A stretch of 7,156 bases of DNA from NCBI GenBank assembly GCA_021802115.1, contig JAKABA010000203.1, forward strand, positions 1-7,156, in the 5' to 3' direction. The position numbers and the translations under genes are program-made. This document shows positions 1 through 5,176 of the stretch, in pieces; within the stretch, counting starts at the first letter, position 1, and each line of letters begins with the position of its first letter. The notes under the pieces were generated by a model. The model did no database searches. It was not told where the DNA came from and saw nothing but the letters and a program-made list of their open reading frames with translations. This DNA comes from a bacterium. GTDB lineage: Bacteria > Chloroflexota > Dormibacteria > UBA8260 > Bog-877.

Positions 1-149
1 GCAAGCTCAGCGGCCGCAGCCGTCGCCCGGGGATCGAGCACGATCGCCTCCAGCTCGCCGCCTAGCCCCCGAGCCCCGGACAATATCTCCAGCGAGATCG
101 GGCTCACCTGGTCGCCCGCCATCTCCACGAAGGCCCAGATTCTCGGCAT
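1..149 (-). CDS. etfA: Electron transfer flavoprotein alpha subunit, N-terminal part (cut by window edge)
   Basis: The first 49 codons are visible, starting with ATG at 149-147; the rest lies left of the window. The N-terminus reads MPRIWAFVEM, then a segment with SLEILSGARGLGGELEAIVL, the usual opening of EtfA (a short beta strand 'WAFVE', then 'S.E.L..AR.L'). EtfA holds the FAD of the heterodimer and passes electrons from acyl-CoA and other dehydrogenases to the quinone pool through ETF-quinone oxidoreductase (family knowledge). The start lies 1 nt beyond the etfB stop (TGA-T-ATG), and an AAGG Shine-Dalgarno at 162-159 inside the end of etfB lies 9 nt before it, so the two are co-transcribed and probably translationally coupled. 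The etfB-etfA order is the standard one. The FAD-binding C-terminal domain cannot be seen. Confidence 0.9.
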   Translation of the reverse strand, partial: MPRIWAFVEMAGDQVSPISLEILSGARGLGGELEAIVLDPRATAAAAEL

Positions 150-150
150 A

Positions 151-948
151 TCAGATCACCTTCAGCTCGGCCAGATAGTCGGCGACCAGCTGCGCAGCCG
201 AGCCATCGTCCTCGACCACCCGCCCGGCCTGGCGCTCGGGGGCAGGTTCCACCTCGACCACTCGCTGGTGCCCCATCTCCTCGGCGATCTGCTCGGGGTC
301 GAGTCCGATGCCGGCCAGGTCGACCCTCTCCAGGGGCTTGCCCTTGGCCCCCATGATCCCCTTCAGAGTGGGATAGCGCGGCTCGTTGATGCCCCCGGTC
401 ACGGTCACCACCCCGGGCAGCTCCGCCTCCACCACGTCATGCCCGGCGGGTGTCTGGCGCTGGATCCGGATGGTCCGGCCGTTCAGCTCCACCTGCTTGG
501 CGAAGGTGAGCGACGGCCAGCCCAGCAGCTCCGCGACCGCGGCCGGTACGGTGCCGGTGTAGCCGTCGGTGGACTCGGTGCAGGCCACCACCAGCTCGGC
601 GCCGGTGTGAGACACGGCGGCCGCCAACACCCGCGCGGTGGTCAGGGCGTCGGCCCCTGCCAGCCGCGCGTCGCACACGTGGAGGCCGGAGGCGGCGCCC
701 ATCGCCATCGCCTTGCGGATGACCTCCACCGCGCGCTCCCCTCCCATCGAGATCGCGACCACCTCTGACCCGGTGGACTCGGCCAACTGCAGCCCCGCCT
801 CCACCCCATAGGAGTCGCCGGGGTCGAGCACCACCTCCACCCCCTCTCGCACCAGGCGGTGGGTGGCTGGATCGAGGGCACCGGCTCCCGACGGATCGGG
901 GATCTGCTTCACAAAGACCGCAATTTTCAACAGCGCCCACTCCGGCAT
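151..948 (-). CDS. etfB: Electron transfer flavoprotein beta subunit
   Basis: A 265-residue protein, a normal EtfB length. EtfB pairs with EtfA, binds AMP structurally, and carries the loop that docks with partner dehydrogenases. Visible hallmarks are VFVKQIPDP (11-19), the nucleotide-fold segment MGGERAVEVIRKAMAMGA (68-85), DALTTARVLA (100-109), GYTGTVPAAVAELLGWP (129-145), and the recognition loop NEPRYPTLKGIMGAKGKP (188-205) with the docking leucine at 195. The start is ambiguous: ATG at 948 has no clear ribosome site, whereas TTG at 930, giving (M)KIAVFVKQ, fits the conserved family N-terminus and has GGAG at 942-939, 9 nt upstream. I give the ATG coordinates but think the TTG start is at least as likely. 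A -10-like TAAGAT (972-967) would give a short leader. It is followed directly by etfA; a cytoplasmic complex for fatty-acid or amino-acid oxidation is inferred. Confidence 0.95.
   Translation of the reverse strand: MPEWALLKIAVFVKQIPDPSGAGALDPATHRLVREGVEVVLDPGDSYGVEAGLQLAESTGSEVVAISMGGERAVEVIRKAMAMGAASGLHVCDARLAGADALTTARVLAAAVSHTGAELVVACTESTDGYTGTVPAAVAELLGWPSLTFAKQVELNGRTIRIQRQTPAGHDVVEAELPGVVTVTGGINEPRYPTLKGIMGAKGKPLERVDLAGIGLDPEQIAEEMGHQRVVEVEPAPERQAGRVVEDDGSAAQLVADYLAELKVI
928..942 (-). promoter_or_regulatory. Shine-Dalgarno plus alternative TTG start of etfB
   Basis: On the minus strand GGAG (942-939) is followed by 9 nt and TTG (930-928). Starting here gives a protein opening KIAVFVKQ after the initiator, matching the usual EtfB N-terminus and dropping the six extra residues MPEWAL. 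The upstream ATG at 948 lacks such a site. Confidence 0.55.
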
Positions 949-966
949 CGGATGATTCGACCATTC

Positions 967-972
967 ATCTTA
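967..972 (-). promoter_or_regulatory. Possible -10 box of the etfBA operon
   Basis: TAAGAT on the minus strand, 18 nt before the ATG at 948 and 36 nt before the alternative TTG at 930. It fits the TANNNT form of a housekeeping -10 element; I see no clear -35. It would give a short leader that still includes the GGAG serving the TTG start. Confidence 0.4.
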
Positions 973-1019
973 CCGGCCACCCGATCGTGCCCCGCCGGGG
1001 AAGGGATCTGGCCCAGACG

Positions 1020-1025
1020 TATAAT
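1020..1025 (+). promoter_or_regulatory. -10 box of the tRNA-Asp gene
   Basis: A perfect TATAAT ends 55 nt before the mature tRNA 5' end, predicting transcription start near 1032. No convincing -35 is seen 16-18 nt upstream (GGGGAA in that place). The predicted start falls inside the 12-bp palindrome GCCGGGCCCGGC (1027-1038). Confidence 0.6.
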
Positions 1026-1052
1026 CGCCGGGCCCGGCCATCGCCGGGCGAG

Positions 1053-1071
1053 CCCGCTCACCCCGAGCGGG
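1053..1071 (+). other. Hairpin in the 5' leader of pre-tRNA-Asp
   Basis: CCCGCTC (1053-1059) and GAGCGGG (1065-1071) form a perfect 7-bp stem with the loop ACCCC, ending 9 nt before the tRNA acceptor stem. There is no T-run, so it is probably not a terminator. A leader hairpin affecting RNase P or other 5' processing is a possible role (inference). Confidence 0.5.
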
Positions 1072-1080
1072 TTGGATCAT

Positions 1081-1158
1081 GGCCCCGTGGTGTAGCTGGC
1101 CCAACACGCCACCCTGTCAAGGTGGAGATCGGCGGTTCGAATCCGCTCGGGGTCGCCA
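1081..1158 (+). tRNA. tRNA-Asp (anticodon GTC)
   Basis: The full cloverleaf folds by hand. The acceptor stem is GGCCCCG (1081-1087) with CGGGGTC (1148-1154), including one G-U pair. The D stem is GTGT/ACAC (1090-1093 with 1104-1107). The anticodon stem is CCACC/GGTGG (1109-1113 with 1121-1125), with loop CTGTCAA and anticodon GTC at 1116-1118. The T arm is GGCGG/CCGCT with loop TTCGAAT (1136-1142). The discriminator is G1155 and the CCA (1156-1158) is genome-encoded. GTC reads GAC and GAU aspartate codons. It stands alone, between the divergent etf operon and the small-ORF group. Confidence 0.97.
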
Positions 1159-1191
1159 GTTCCTCATCCGCACCGCGCCATCGCCGGCACC

Positions 1192-1197
1192 TAACAT
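1192..1197 (+). promoter_or_regulatory. -10 box for a probable leaderless transcript of the 1205 ORF
   Basis: TAACAT lies exactly 7 nt before GTG 1205, so transcription would begin at or within 1-2 nt of the start codon. This TANNNT-plus-7 arrangement is typical of leaderless mRNAs in actinobacteria and recurs at other genes in this window. Confidence 0.5.
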
Positions 1198-1204
1198 CGC
1201 TGGC

Positions 1205-1387
1205 GTGTCGGTCCATCCATCGGCCGTCGCTCGACTCTTGAGGGCCGCGGAGATCCAGGAGCGGGGCGCCCCGGGCACCACGTCTAGACCTCCCATCGGT
1301 CTGGCCGACGGCGGCAACTCGAGCCGGGTCGGACTGACCTGGATCCCGCGGGGAGTAGCGGGAAGCGGATCAGGGAGCCGGTTATGA
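1205..1387 (+). CDS. Small hypothetical protein, 60 aa
   Basis: I do not recognise this protein. It starts with GTG at 1205, chosen because TAACAT lies 7 nt upstream, and encodes 60 residues opening MSVHPSAVARLLRAAEIQER, a likely amphipathic helix with alternating charged and hydrophobic residues. The remainder is Gly/Ser/Pro-rich and probably disordered. Third codon positions are mostly G or C, in keeping with a translated frame, though less strongly than in the large genes. Its stop overlaps the next start (ATGA, 1384-1387), which suggests translational coupling. No signal peptide, membrane segment or Cys motif is visible. It could be a remnant of a longer gene or a chance ORF behind the tRNA; the promoter spacing and the overlap argue mildly for a real gene. 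Confidence 0.4.
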   Translation: MSVHPSAVARLLRAAEIQERGAPGTTSRPPIGLADGGNSSRVGLTWIPRGVAGSGSGSRL

Positions 1388-1704
1388 CCGGCGCCTCCGG
1401 GCTGGGTTTGGAACCCATCGCCGAGATCGCGGCCGGTCCGCCGGCGGTTGCGCTGAGCGCCCGAGTCCCGACGCCCACCGCGTCTGCCCCGGGCCTGCCG
1501 GCGCGGTCGATCGATGCGGCCACAGCCGGGCAGTCCTTTCCTTGGTTCGACGACGAGCCAAGCCGGCGGGCGATCCCCCGCGTCCTCCGTCCCGCCTCCC
1601 GGGTCGCGCCGGTGTGGAACCGGCGCGAACTGAGCTATCCGCTCCGGCGGCACATCGACCCTCTGCCGGAGCGGCATCGCCATGGAGACCGTGCCGTCCT
1701 CTGA
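1384..1704 (+). CDS. Hypothetical protein, 106 aa, Pro/Ala/Arg-rich
   Basis: I do not recognise this protein. The ATG at 1384 overlaps the upstream stop (ATGA), and its end overlaps the start of the PNPOx-like gene by 23 nt (1682-1704). The first half (about residues 1-50) is Ala/Pro-rich and low in charge; the second half is Arg/His-rich with aromatic residues (FPWFDDEPSRR at 52-62, then VWNRRELSYPLRRHID), so it may fold or bind something acidic. By eye about four fifths of third positions are G/C, above positions 1 and 2, the pattern expected of a coding frame here. There is no membrane segment, signal peptide or Cys/His cluster. Overlaps at both ends suggest one polycistronic unit of three frames. 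A frameshift-broken ancestor spanning 1205-1704 is an alternative. Confidence 0.45.
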   Translation: MTGASGLGLEPIAEIAAGPPAVALSARVPTPTASAPGLPARSIDAATAGQSFPWFDDEPSRRAIPRVLRPASRVAPVWNRRELSYPLRRHIDPLPERHRHGDRAVL

Positions 1705-2098
1705 GGCTGGCCCGCTGGGCTCGCCCCTGCCGCAGGAATTTCTGGACCAGCTATCCAACCAGGAAGAGGTCTTGGTCTCGTCGCGCGACGCCAGAGGTAC
1801 CGGCAGGGTGGCAATGTGGTTCGCGATCTCCCCTCGGGGTTACGTCTACCTGTTGACACCGTCCTTCAGCCTGAAGGCCCAGCGGTGGCAGGAGGACCCG
1901 TGGGTTCGGCTCACCGTCCCCGGGGGCGGGCCCAGCCAGGAGGGCGTCGTCAGGCGGGTTGGGTTGGCCGAGCTGGAGGGCGATCTTGCGCTGATCCTGA
2001 GTCGGTTCGCGATGGCGGGAGCGGTCACGGCTGAGTCGCTCGCCTGGATGTTGGAGTCCGGCTCGCACATGCTCCTGCGGGTCGAGCGCTCCAGCTAA
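1682..2098 (+). CDS. Pyridoxamine 5'-phosphate oxidase-like (FMN/F420 split-barrel) protein
   Basis: A 138-residue protein of the small split beta-barrel flavin-binding fold. The core at about residues 28-93 has the family layout: a strand EVLVSSRDARGTGRVAMWFA, then GYVYLLTPSFSLKAQRWQED (53-72), in which the basic/aromatic 'K..RW..DP.V' segment normally contacts the cofactor phosphate and packs the barrel, then VRLTV and a strand carrying EGVVRRV. The C-terminal part (95-138) is helical. Members use FMN, F420 or haem for oxidoreductase or reductase chemistry; the substrate cannot be read here. ATG 1682 has GGAG at 1668-1671, 10 nt upstream. It overlaps the preceding hypothetical ORF by 23 nt and ends tail-to-tail with the amidohydrolase, sharing bases 2095-2098. 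Cytoplasmic; probably monocistronic or last in a three-gene unit. Confidence 0.75.
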   Translation: METVPSSEAGPLGSPLPQEFLDQLSNQEEVLVSSRDARGTGRVAMWFAISPRGYVYLLTPSFSLKAQRWQEDPWVRLTVPGGGPSQEGVVRRVGLAELEGDLALILSRFAMAGAVTAESLAWMLESGSHMLLRVERSS

Positions 2099-3360
2099 AG
2101 CTCCGCGGCGTCCGTCTCAATCGTGGCCCGAAGCAGGGCTTCGGCCCCGTCGGCCACTTGGCGGGGCTCGGTCCACTCCTCAGGGCAGTGGCTGCGACCA
2201 TCTCGGGAGGGCACGAACAGCATTCCCATCGGTGCCATGCGAGCGACATGGGCGGCATCGTGACTGGCCCCCGATTCCAGCTCCATGGGAGTGCGACCCA
2301 TCTGCTCGACCGCTCTTCCCAGGAGCTGGCGCAGGCGAGGATCGCAAGGGACCGGAGGCTCGCTCGACAGCCAGGTCAGGCGGGCCTCGACCGACCTGTC
2401 GTAGGCCACCCGGGCCACCATCCGTTCCAGCGCTTCGGAGGTCTGGCTCAGCCACGACTTGCCGGTGCTCCTCATCTCGACGACGAGCTGGGTGAGGGCC
2501 GGGACCACGTTGGCGGCGTTGGGCTTGACCAGAATCCTCCCGGTTGTCGCTACTCCGTGCCCCACATCTTGGCTGCGACCCAGGCGCTCGACTCCCAGCA
2601 CCAGCTCGGCGGCAGCCACCAGGGCGTCATGCCGGTCATCCATCGGGGTCGTCCCGGCATGATCGGCCCTACCGGTGATGTCGATTTGGGCCCGGGCGAT
2701 GCCGACGATGGCGCTGACAACCCCCAACGGCAGGCCCGCCTGCTCCAACCTCCGTCCCTGCTCGATGTGTAGCTCCAGATAGGCGTGAACCGAGCCGGGC
2801 CTCCAACGGGCCGCTTGGAGTTCTGCGGGCCTGCATCCGGCGGCGGTCAAGGCTTCCGCCAGAGTACGTCCCGAGCCATCGCGCAACTGCAGGTGGTCCG
2901 AATCGAGATGCCCCGTGACCGCCCGACTCCCCAGACAACTCAAGCCGAACTCGTTTGGCTCCTCCCCCAGGAAGTCGACCACCCAAAGGGGGTGACGCAG
3001 AGGCGACCTCACGAGCTGGCGGGCCACTTCAAGTGCGGCCACCACTCCGACCATGCCGTCGAAACGGCCCCCGCCGGCGACTGTGTCAGTGTGCGAACCG
3101 ATGACGATGGGGGGCAGCGTCGAGTCGGCTCCCGGGAGGCGTCCGATGAGGTTGCCGGCGGGGTCCCGCTCAGCGGCGAGGCCCGCCTCCTCCATCAGGG
3201 TGTGGACGAGCGTTCTAGAGGCCTGATAGGGAGCGCTGAACACTCTCCTGGTCCACCCAGGCAGTCCCGCCTCGACGAATTCGGCGAGGCCAGTGAGATC
3301 GGCCCAAATGCGATCCCCCGACACCCCGGCGGCGCGCGGATCAGTGGTGGGTTCGGGCAT
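2095..3360 (-). CDS. M20-family amidohydrolase (N-carbamoyl-L-amino acid hydrolase / allantoate amidohydrolase type)
   Basis: A 421-residue Zn or Mn hydrolase, the normal length of the allantoate amidohydrolase/beta-ureidopropionase/carbamoylase branch of M20. It removes an N-carbamoyl or ureido group, releasing ammonia and CO2, in purine, pyrimidine or hydantoin breakdown. Metal-ligand motifs are complete: GSHTDTV (His90), GRFDGMVG (Asp101), LGEEPNEFG (Glu133/Glu134), ELHIEQG (His198) and DGRSHCPEE (His391). The dimerisation/substrate segment HAGTTPMDDRHDA (234-246) and SGASHDAAH (363-371) are also typical. ATG 3360 was chosen because it fits the family N-terminus and TACGGT lies 7 nt upstream; the frame is open further upstream but that part overlaps the divergent HD gene and looks non-coding. 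There is no signal peptide, so it is cytoplasmic. The choice between allantoate, N-carbamoyl-amino acid and ureidopropionate cannot be made from sequence; no other purine or pyrimidine catabolic gene is adjacent. Confidence 0.92.
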   Translation of the reverse strand: MPEPTTDPRAAGVSGDRIWADLTGLAEFVEAGLPGWTRRVFSAPYQASRTLVHTLMEEAGLAAERDPAGNLIGRLPGADSTLPPIVIGSHTDTVAGGGRFDGMVGVVAALEVARQLVRSPLRHPLWVVDFLGEEPNEFGLSCLGSRAVTGHLDSDHLQLRDGSGRTLAEALTAAGCRPAELQAARWRPGSVHAYLELHIEQGRRLEQAGLPLGVVSAIVGIARAQIDITGRADHAGTTPMDDRHDALVAAAELVLGVERLGRSQDVGHGVATTGRILVKPNAANVVPALTQLVVEMRSTGKSWLSQTSEALERMVARVAYDRSVEARLTWLSSEPPVPCDPRLRQLLGRAVEQMGRTPMELESGASHDAAHVARMAPMGMLFVPSRDGRSHCPEEWTEPRQVADGAEALLRATIETDAAEL

Positions 3361-3367
3361 GCGCGCA

Positions 3368-3373
3368 ACCGTA
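3368..3373 (-). promoter_or_regulatory. -10 box for a probable leaderless amidohydrolase transcript
   Basis: On the minus strand TACGGT is followed by 7 nt and ATG 3360. No Shine-Dalgarno can fit between them, so translation of a leaderless mRNA is inferred. It lies in the 63-bp region divergent from the HD-domain gene. Confidence 0.5.
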
Positions 3374-3423
3374 CCAGCAAGCAACGCTTGTGCGGGGGAC
3401 GGCCGAGCTGCTTTGATTTGGTG

Positions 3424-3975
3424 ATGCCCGACCGAGAGCAGGCGCTCGCTCTGCTGTATGAGCACACCAAGGGGGACAGCCTCCGCCGCCACGGGCTGGC
3501 GGTGGAGGCGGTCATGCGCATGGCGGCGACCAGAAGCGGGGGCGATGTCGAGCAGTGGGGGATCACCGGGCTTCTGCACGACTTCGATTACGAGGCTCAC
3601 CCCGATGACCACCCCTTCTGGGGCAGGAGCGTTCTCGAGCAACGGGGCTACCCGGATGATGTGGTGCTGGCCATCCAGGGCCACGCCAATTTCAGCGGGG
3701 TGCCCCGAGAACTGGCCATGGCCAAGTGGCTCTTCGCCGTCGACGAGCTGACCGGGTTCGTGATGGCGGTGGCGATGGTCCAGCCCGGGCGCGAGGTGGC
3801 ACGGGTCCAGTACCCATCGGTGCGCAAGAAGCTGAAGGACAAGGCGTTCGCCCGCAGCGTGAGCCGCGAGGACATCAGCCAGGGCGCTGCCGAGCTCGGG
3901 GTTGAACTGGAGGAACTGGTCCCCCTGGTGGTCTCTGCCCTGACCCCCTTGGCCTCAGACTTGGGGTTGGGCTGA
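3424..3975 (+). CDS. HD-domain protein, putative metal-dependent phosphohydrolase
   Basis: A 183-residue stand-alone HD-domain protein of a widely conserved bacterial family. The opening EQALALLYEHTKGDSLRRH carries His23. LLHDFDYEAHPDDH (50-63) contains the HD pair (His52, Asp53). His87 in AIQGHANFSG and Asp107 in FAVDELTGF complete the usual H...HD...H...D metal set. The C-terminal part (113-183) has the family's conserved VRKKLKDKAFARSVSRED segment (133-150) and a final helix. HD proteins hydrolyse phosphate esters or nucleotides; the substrate of this subfamily is not known to me. ATG 3424 was chosen; GTG 3421 directly before it is an alternative. The upstream leader is only about 60 nt and shared with the divergent amidohydrolase; TTTGAT (3412-3417), 6 nt before the ATG, is a weak -10 candidate. 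Cytoplasmic, probably monocistronic. Confidence 0.88.
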   Translation: MPDREQALALLYEHTKGDSLRRHGLAVEAVMRMAATRSGGDVEQWGITGLLHDFDYEAHPDDHPFWGRSVLEQRGYPDDVVLAIQGHANFSGVPRELAMAKWLFAVDELTGFVMAVAMVQPGREVARVQYPSVRKKLKDKAFARSVSREDISQGAAELGVELEELVPLVVSALTPLASDLGLG

Positions 3976-4103
3976 AACGTTAACGCAGCTCGGGCCGCTC
4001 CGCGGGTGTGGCCGAGGGACGTGCCCTGGTCCGGTCACGGCCAAGGCCGGTTGGCGCCGGGCGCGGCCAATTGGCCCTGGCCGACCCGCCGGATCGGTGG
4101 GCC
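3976..4103. other. Gene-free stretch between the HD gene and tRNA-Ser, with inverted repeats
   Basis: No gene is seen. It holds AACGTTAACG just after the HD-gene stop, and an imperfect stem CTCGGGCC (3989-3996)/GGCCGAG (4010-4016) with a GC-rich loop and no T-run, which could act as a weak terminator of the HD gene. It also holds two GCCAA/TTGGC inverted repeats (4040-4055 and 4065-4076) before the tRNA-Ser promoter. Confidence 0.6.
4040..4076. repeat. Pair of GCCAA/TTGGC inverted repeats upstream of tRNA-Ser
   Basis: The first copy is GCCAA-GGCCGG-TTGGC (4040-4055). The second is the perfect 12-bp palindrome GGCCAATTGGCC (4065-4076). Their centres are 23 bp apart, close to two helical turns, and a further TGGCC follows at 4078-4082. 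The pair ends 27 bp before the TATACT box. It could be a dimer-binding operator or simply GC-rich palindromic sequence; I cannot decide from one locus. Confidence 0.45.
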
Positions 4104-4109
4104 TATACT
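4104..4109 (+). promoter_or_regulatory. -10 box of the tRNA-Ser gene
   Basis: TATACT, a near-consensus -10, ends 19 nt before the mature tRNA, giving a short 5' leader. CCGACC at 4081-4086 lies 17 nt upstream and keeps the GAC core of a -35 box, but is otherwise poor. Confidence 0.6.
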
Positions 4110-4128
4110 CGGTTCACAACCCAATCCC

Positions 4129-4221
4129 GGGGAGGTGGCTGAGTGGCCGAAAGCGCCCGCCTGCTAAGCGGGTGACGGGGCTTAACCTCGTCCGAGGGTT
4201 CGAATCCCTCCCTTCCCGCCA
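4129..4221 (+). tRNA. tRNA-Ser (anticodon GCT)
   Basis: A class II tRNA with a long variable arm. The acceptor stem is GGGGAGG (4129-4135) with CCTTCCC (4211-4217), including one G-U pair. The anticodon stem is CCCGC/GCGGG (4156-4160 with 4168-4172), with loop CTGCTAA and anticodon GCT at 4163-4165. The extended variable arm spans about 4173-4193. The T arm is GAGGG/CCCTC (4194-4198 with 4206-4210) with loop TTCGAAT. The discriminator is G4218 and the CCA (4219-4221) is encoded. It reads AGC and AGU serine codons. Confidence 0.97.
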
Positions 4222-4232
4222 TCCTCGTGCCC

Positions 4233-4263
4233 CCTTCCGCCCGCTCCGGCTCGACGCGGAAGG
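4233..4263 (+). terminator. Hairpin between tRNA-Ser and the convergent ABC permease gene
   Basis: A perfect 8-bp stem CCTTCCGC (4233-4240)/GCGGAAGG (4256-4263) with a 15-nt GC-rich loop, starting 12 nt after the tRNA CCA and followed by only TT. It is placed to end tRNA-Ser transcription and, being symmetrical, could also help end the convergent permease transcript. The lack of a T-run makes intrinsic termination uncertain. Confidence 0.4.
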
Positions 4264-4327
4264 TTGGGCCGGGCCGGCCTTTCGCCCCACCTGGTTGACA
4301 GGGCCGGTCGGGTCGACGCAACCTGCC

Positions 4328-5176
4328 TCAGACCTCCCGGCGGCTGAAACTGAGAACGGCGACCACCAGGACTGATCCCACCCAGAGCGCCACGTAGGCC
4401 AAGTAGGCCGGGCTCGGTCCGCCACTCACCTGGAAGGTTGAGCCGAGCCCGTGGCGCGCAGCCGCCTGCGAGCTCAGCGGCTCGATGGCGAACACCGCCG
4501 CTCGCCACATGCCATCGGTGGGCAGCAGGAAGTGGGTGACCACCCCGAGATCCGCAAATGCGCGATTGTGGAATGCCTGCCCAAACGCGCCCGCGACCCC
4601 GCCCAGCCACATGGTGCCGAACGCCATCACCGAGATCACGGCGGTGGTGATGGTCGAAAGTCGGGTGCTCAGGACGAGGGCAAAGGTGAGCAGGCAGACT
4701 CCCTCGGCAACCACGGCGGCCTCGGCCGACCCGATCTGACGCGGCAGGTAACCGGTCGTCCAGCTCACCAGCAGAAAAATCGCCGTGGTCGACCCCACGG
4801 CATAGACCGCGGTGCCGGCCACCAGGCCGACCCAGCGCCCCAAGAGGTGCTGCGACCGCCGCACCGGCCGGGCCAACAGCGCTTGGGCAACCCCTGACTC
4901 GAGATCTCCAGCGATGGCGGGAGCGGCCACGAAGGAGCAGCTGAGCGCCAGCACGAAGCTGAACATGAACATGACCAGCAGCAGCAGCTGCGCCGAGGCC
5001 AGCTGCACCTCGCCCGCGGTCAGGAGCTGGCCGCCCAGATGCAGATGGGGAATCTTGGAGAAGCCCCAGCCGGTGAGCGCGAGCACAGCCACGGTCAGCC
5101 CCAGAAGGGCGTGCACCAGGCGACGTCGCAGCAGCTCCTTCAACGTCAGCCGGGAGATCGCCCAGAGAGTCCTCAC
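4328..5176 (-). CDS. ABC-2 type transporter permease
   Basis: A 282-residue integral membrane protein, the membrane half of an ABC-2 type exporter. About six hydrophobic segments can be seen, at roughly 21-40, 61-85, 112-138, 152-170, 176-198 and 257-277. The soluble stretch APAIAGDLESGVAQALLARPVRR (85-107) is the conserved cytoplasmic coupling region of this permease class ('I..E...G.....L..P..R'). The N-terminal RLTLKELLRRR is the usual basic helix on the cytoplasmic face. The start is GTG at 5176, overlapping the stop of the ATPase gene by four bases (GTGA), so the two are translationally coupled. The substrate is unknown; ABC-2 exporters handle drugs, lipids, polysaccharides or maturation factors. 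The gene ends about 100 bp before the convergent tRNA-Ser. Confidence 0.9.
   Translation of the reverse strand: MRTLWAISRLTLKELLRRRLVHALLGLTVAVLALTGWGFSKIPHLHLGGQLLTAGEVQLASAQLLLLVMFMFSFVLALSCSFVAAPAIAGDLESGVAQALLARPVRRSQHLLGRWVGLVAGTAVYAVGSTTAIFLLVSWTTGYLPRQIGSAEAAVVAEGVCLLTFALVLSTRLSTITTAVISVMAFGTMWLGGVAGAFGQAFHNRAFADLGVVTHFLLPTDGMWRAAVFAIEPLSSQAAARHGLGSTFQVSGGPSPAYLAYVALWVGSVLVVAVLSFSRREV

Noticed and set aside
1159..1204. Possible terminator after tRNA-Asp
   Set aside because: No stem of useful length and no T-run; only scattered GC-rich bases before the next promoter.
1117..1758. Minus-strand frame of 213 codons ending inside tRNA-Asp, with terminal ADSNRRSPP
   Set aside because: The 'ADSNRR' ending is the reverse reading of the tRNA T-arm (GGTTCGAATC), a well-known false-ORF signature; the frame has no domain and mirrors the small plus-strand ORFs.
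2785..3423. Upstream extension of the HD-domain frame
   Set aside because: It overlaps the conserved part of the amidohydrolase on the other strand; the HD family begins at about residue 1 of the ATG 3424 product.
3361..3684. Upstream extension of the amidohydrolase frame by 108 codons
   Set aside because: It runs antisense through the start of the HD-domain gene, matches nothing in the M20 family, and the ATG at 3360 has both a fitting N-terminus and a -10 box 7 nt away.
4295..4300. A perfect TTGACA on the plus strand
   Set aside because: No -10-like hexamer lies 16-18 bp downstream (the place reads GCAACC-type sequence) and the only downstream gene is on the opposite strand.
4103..4425. 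Minus-strand frames across tRNA-Ser with EGRDSNPRT-like or EGFEPSDE-like text
   Set aside because: These too come from translating the antisense of a tRNA T-arm and are not proteins.
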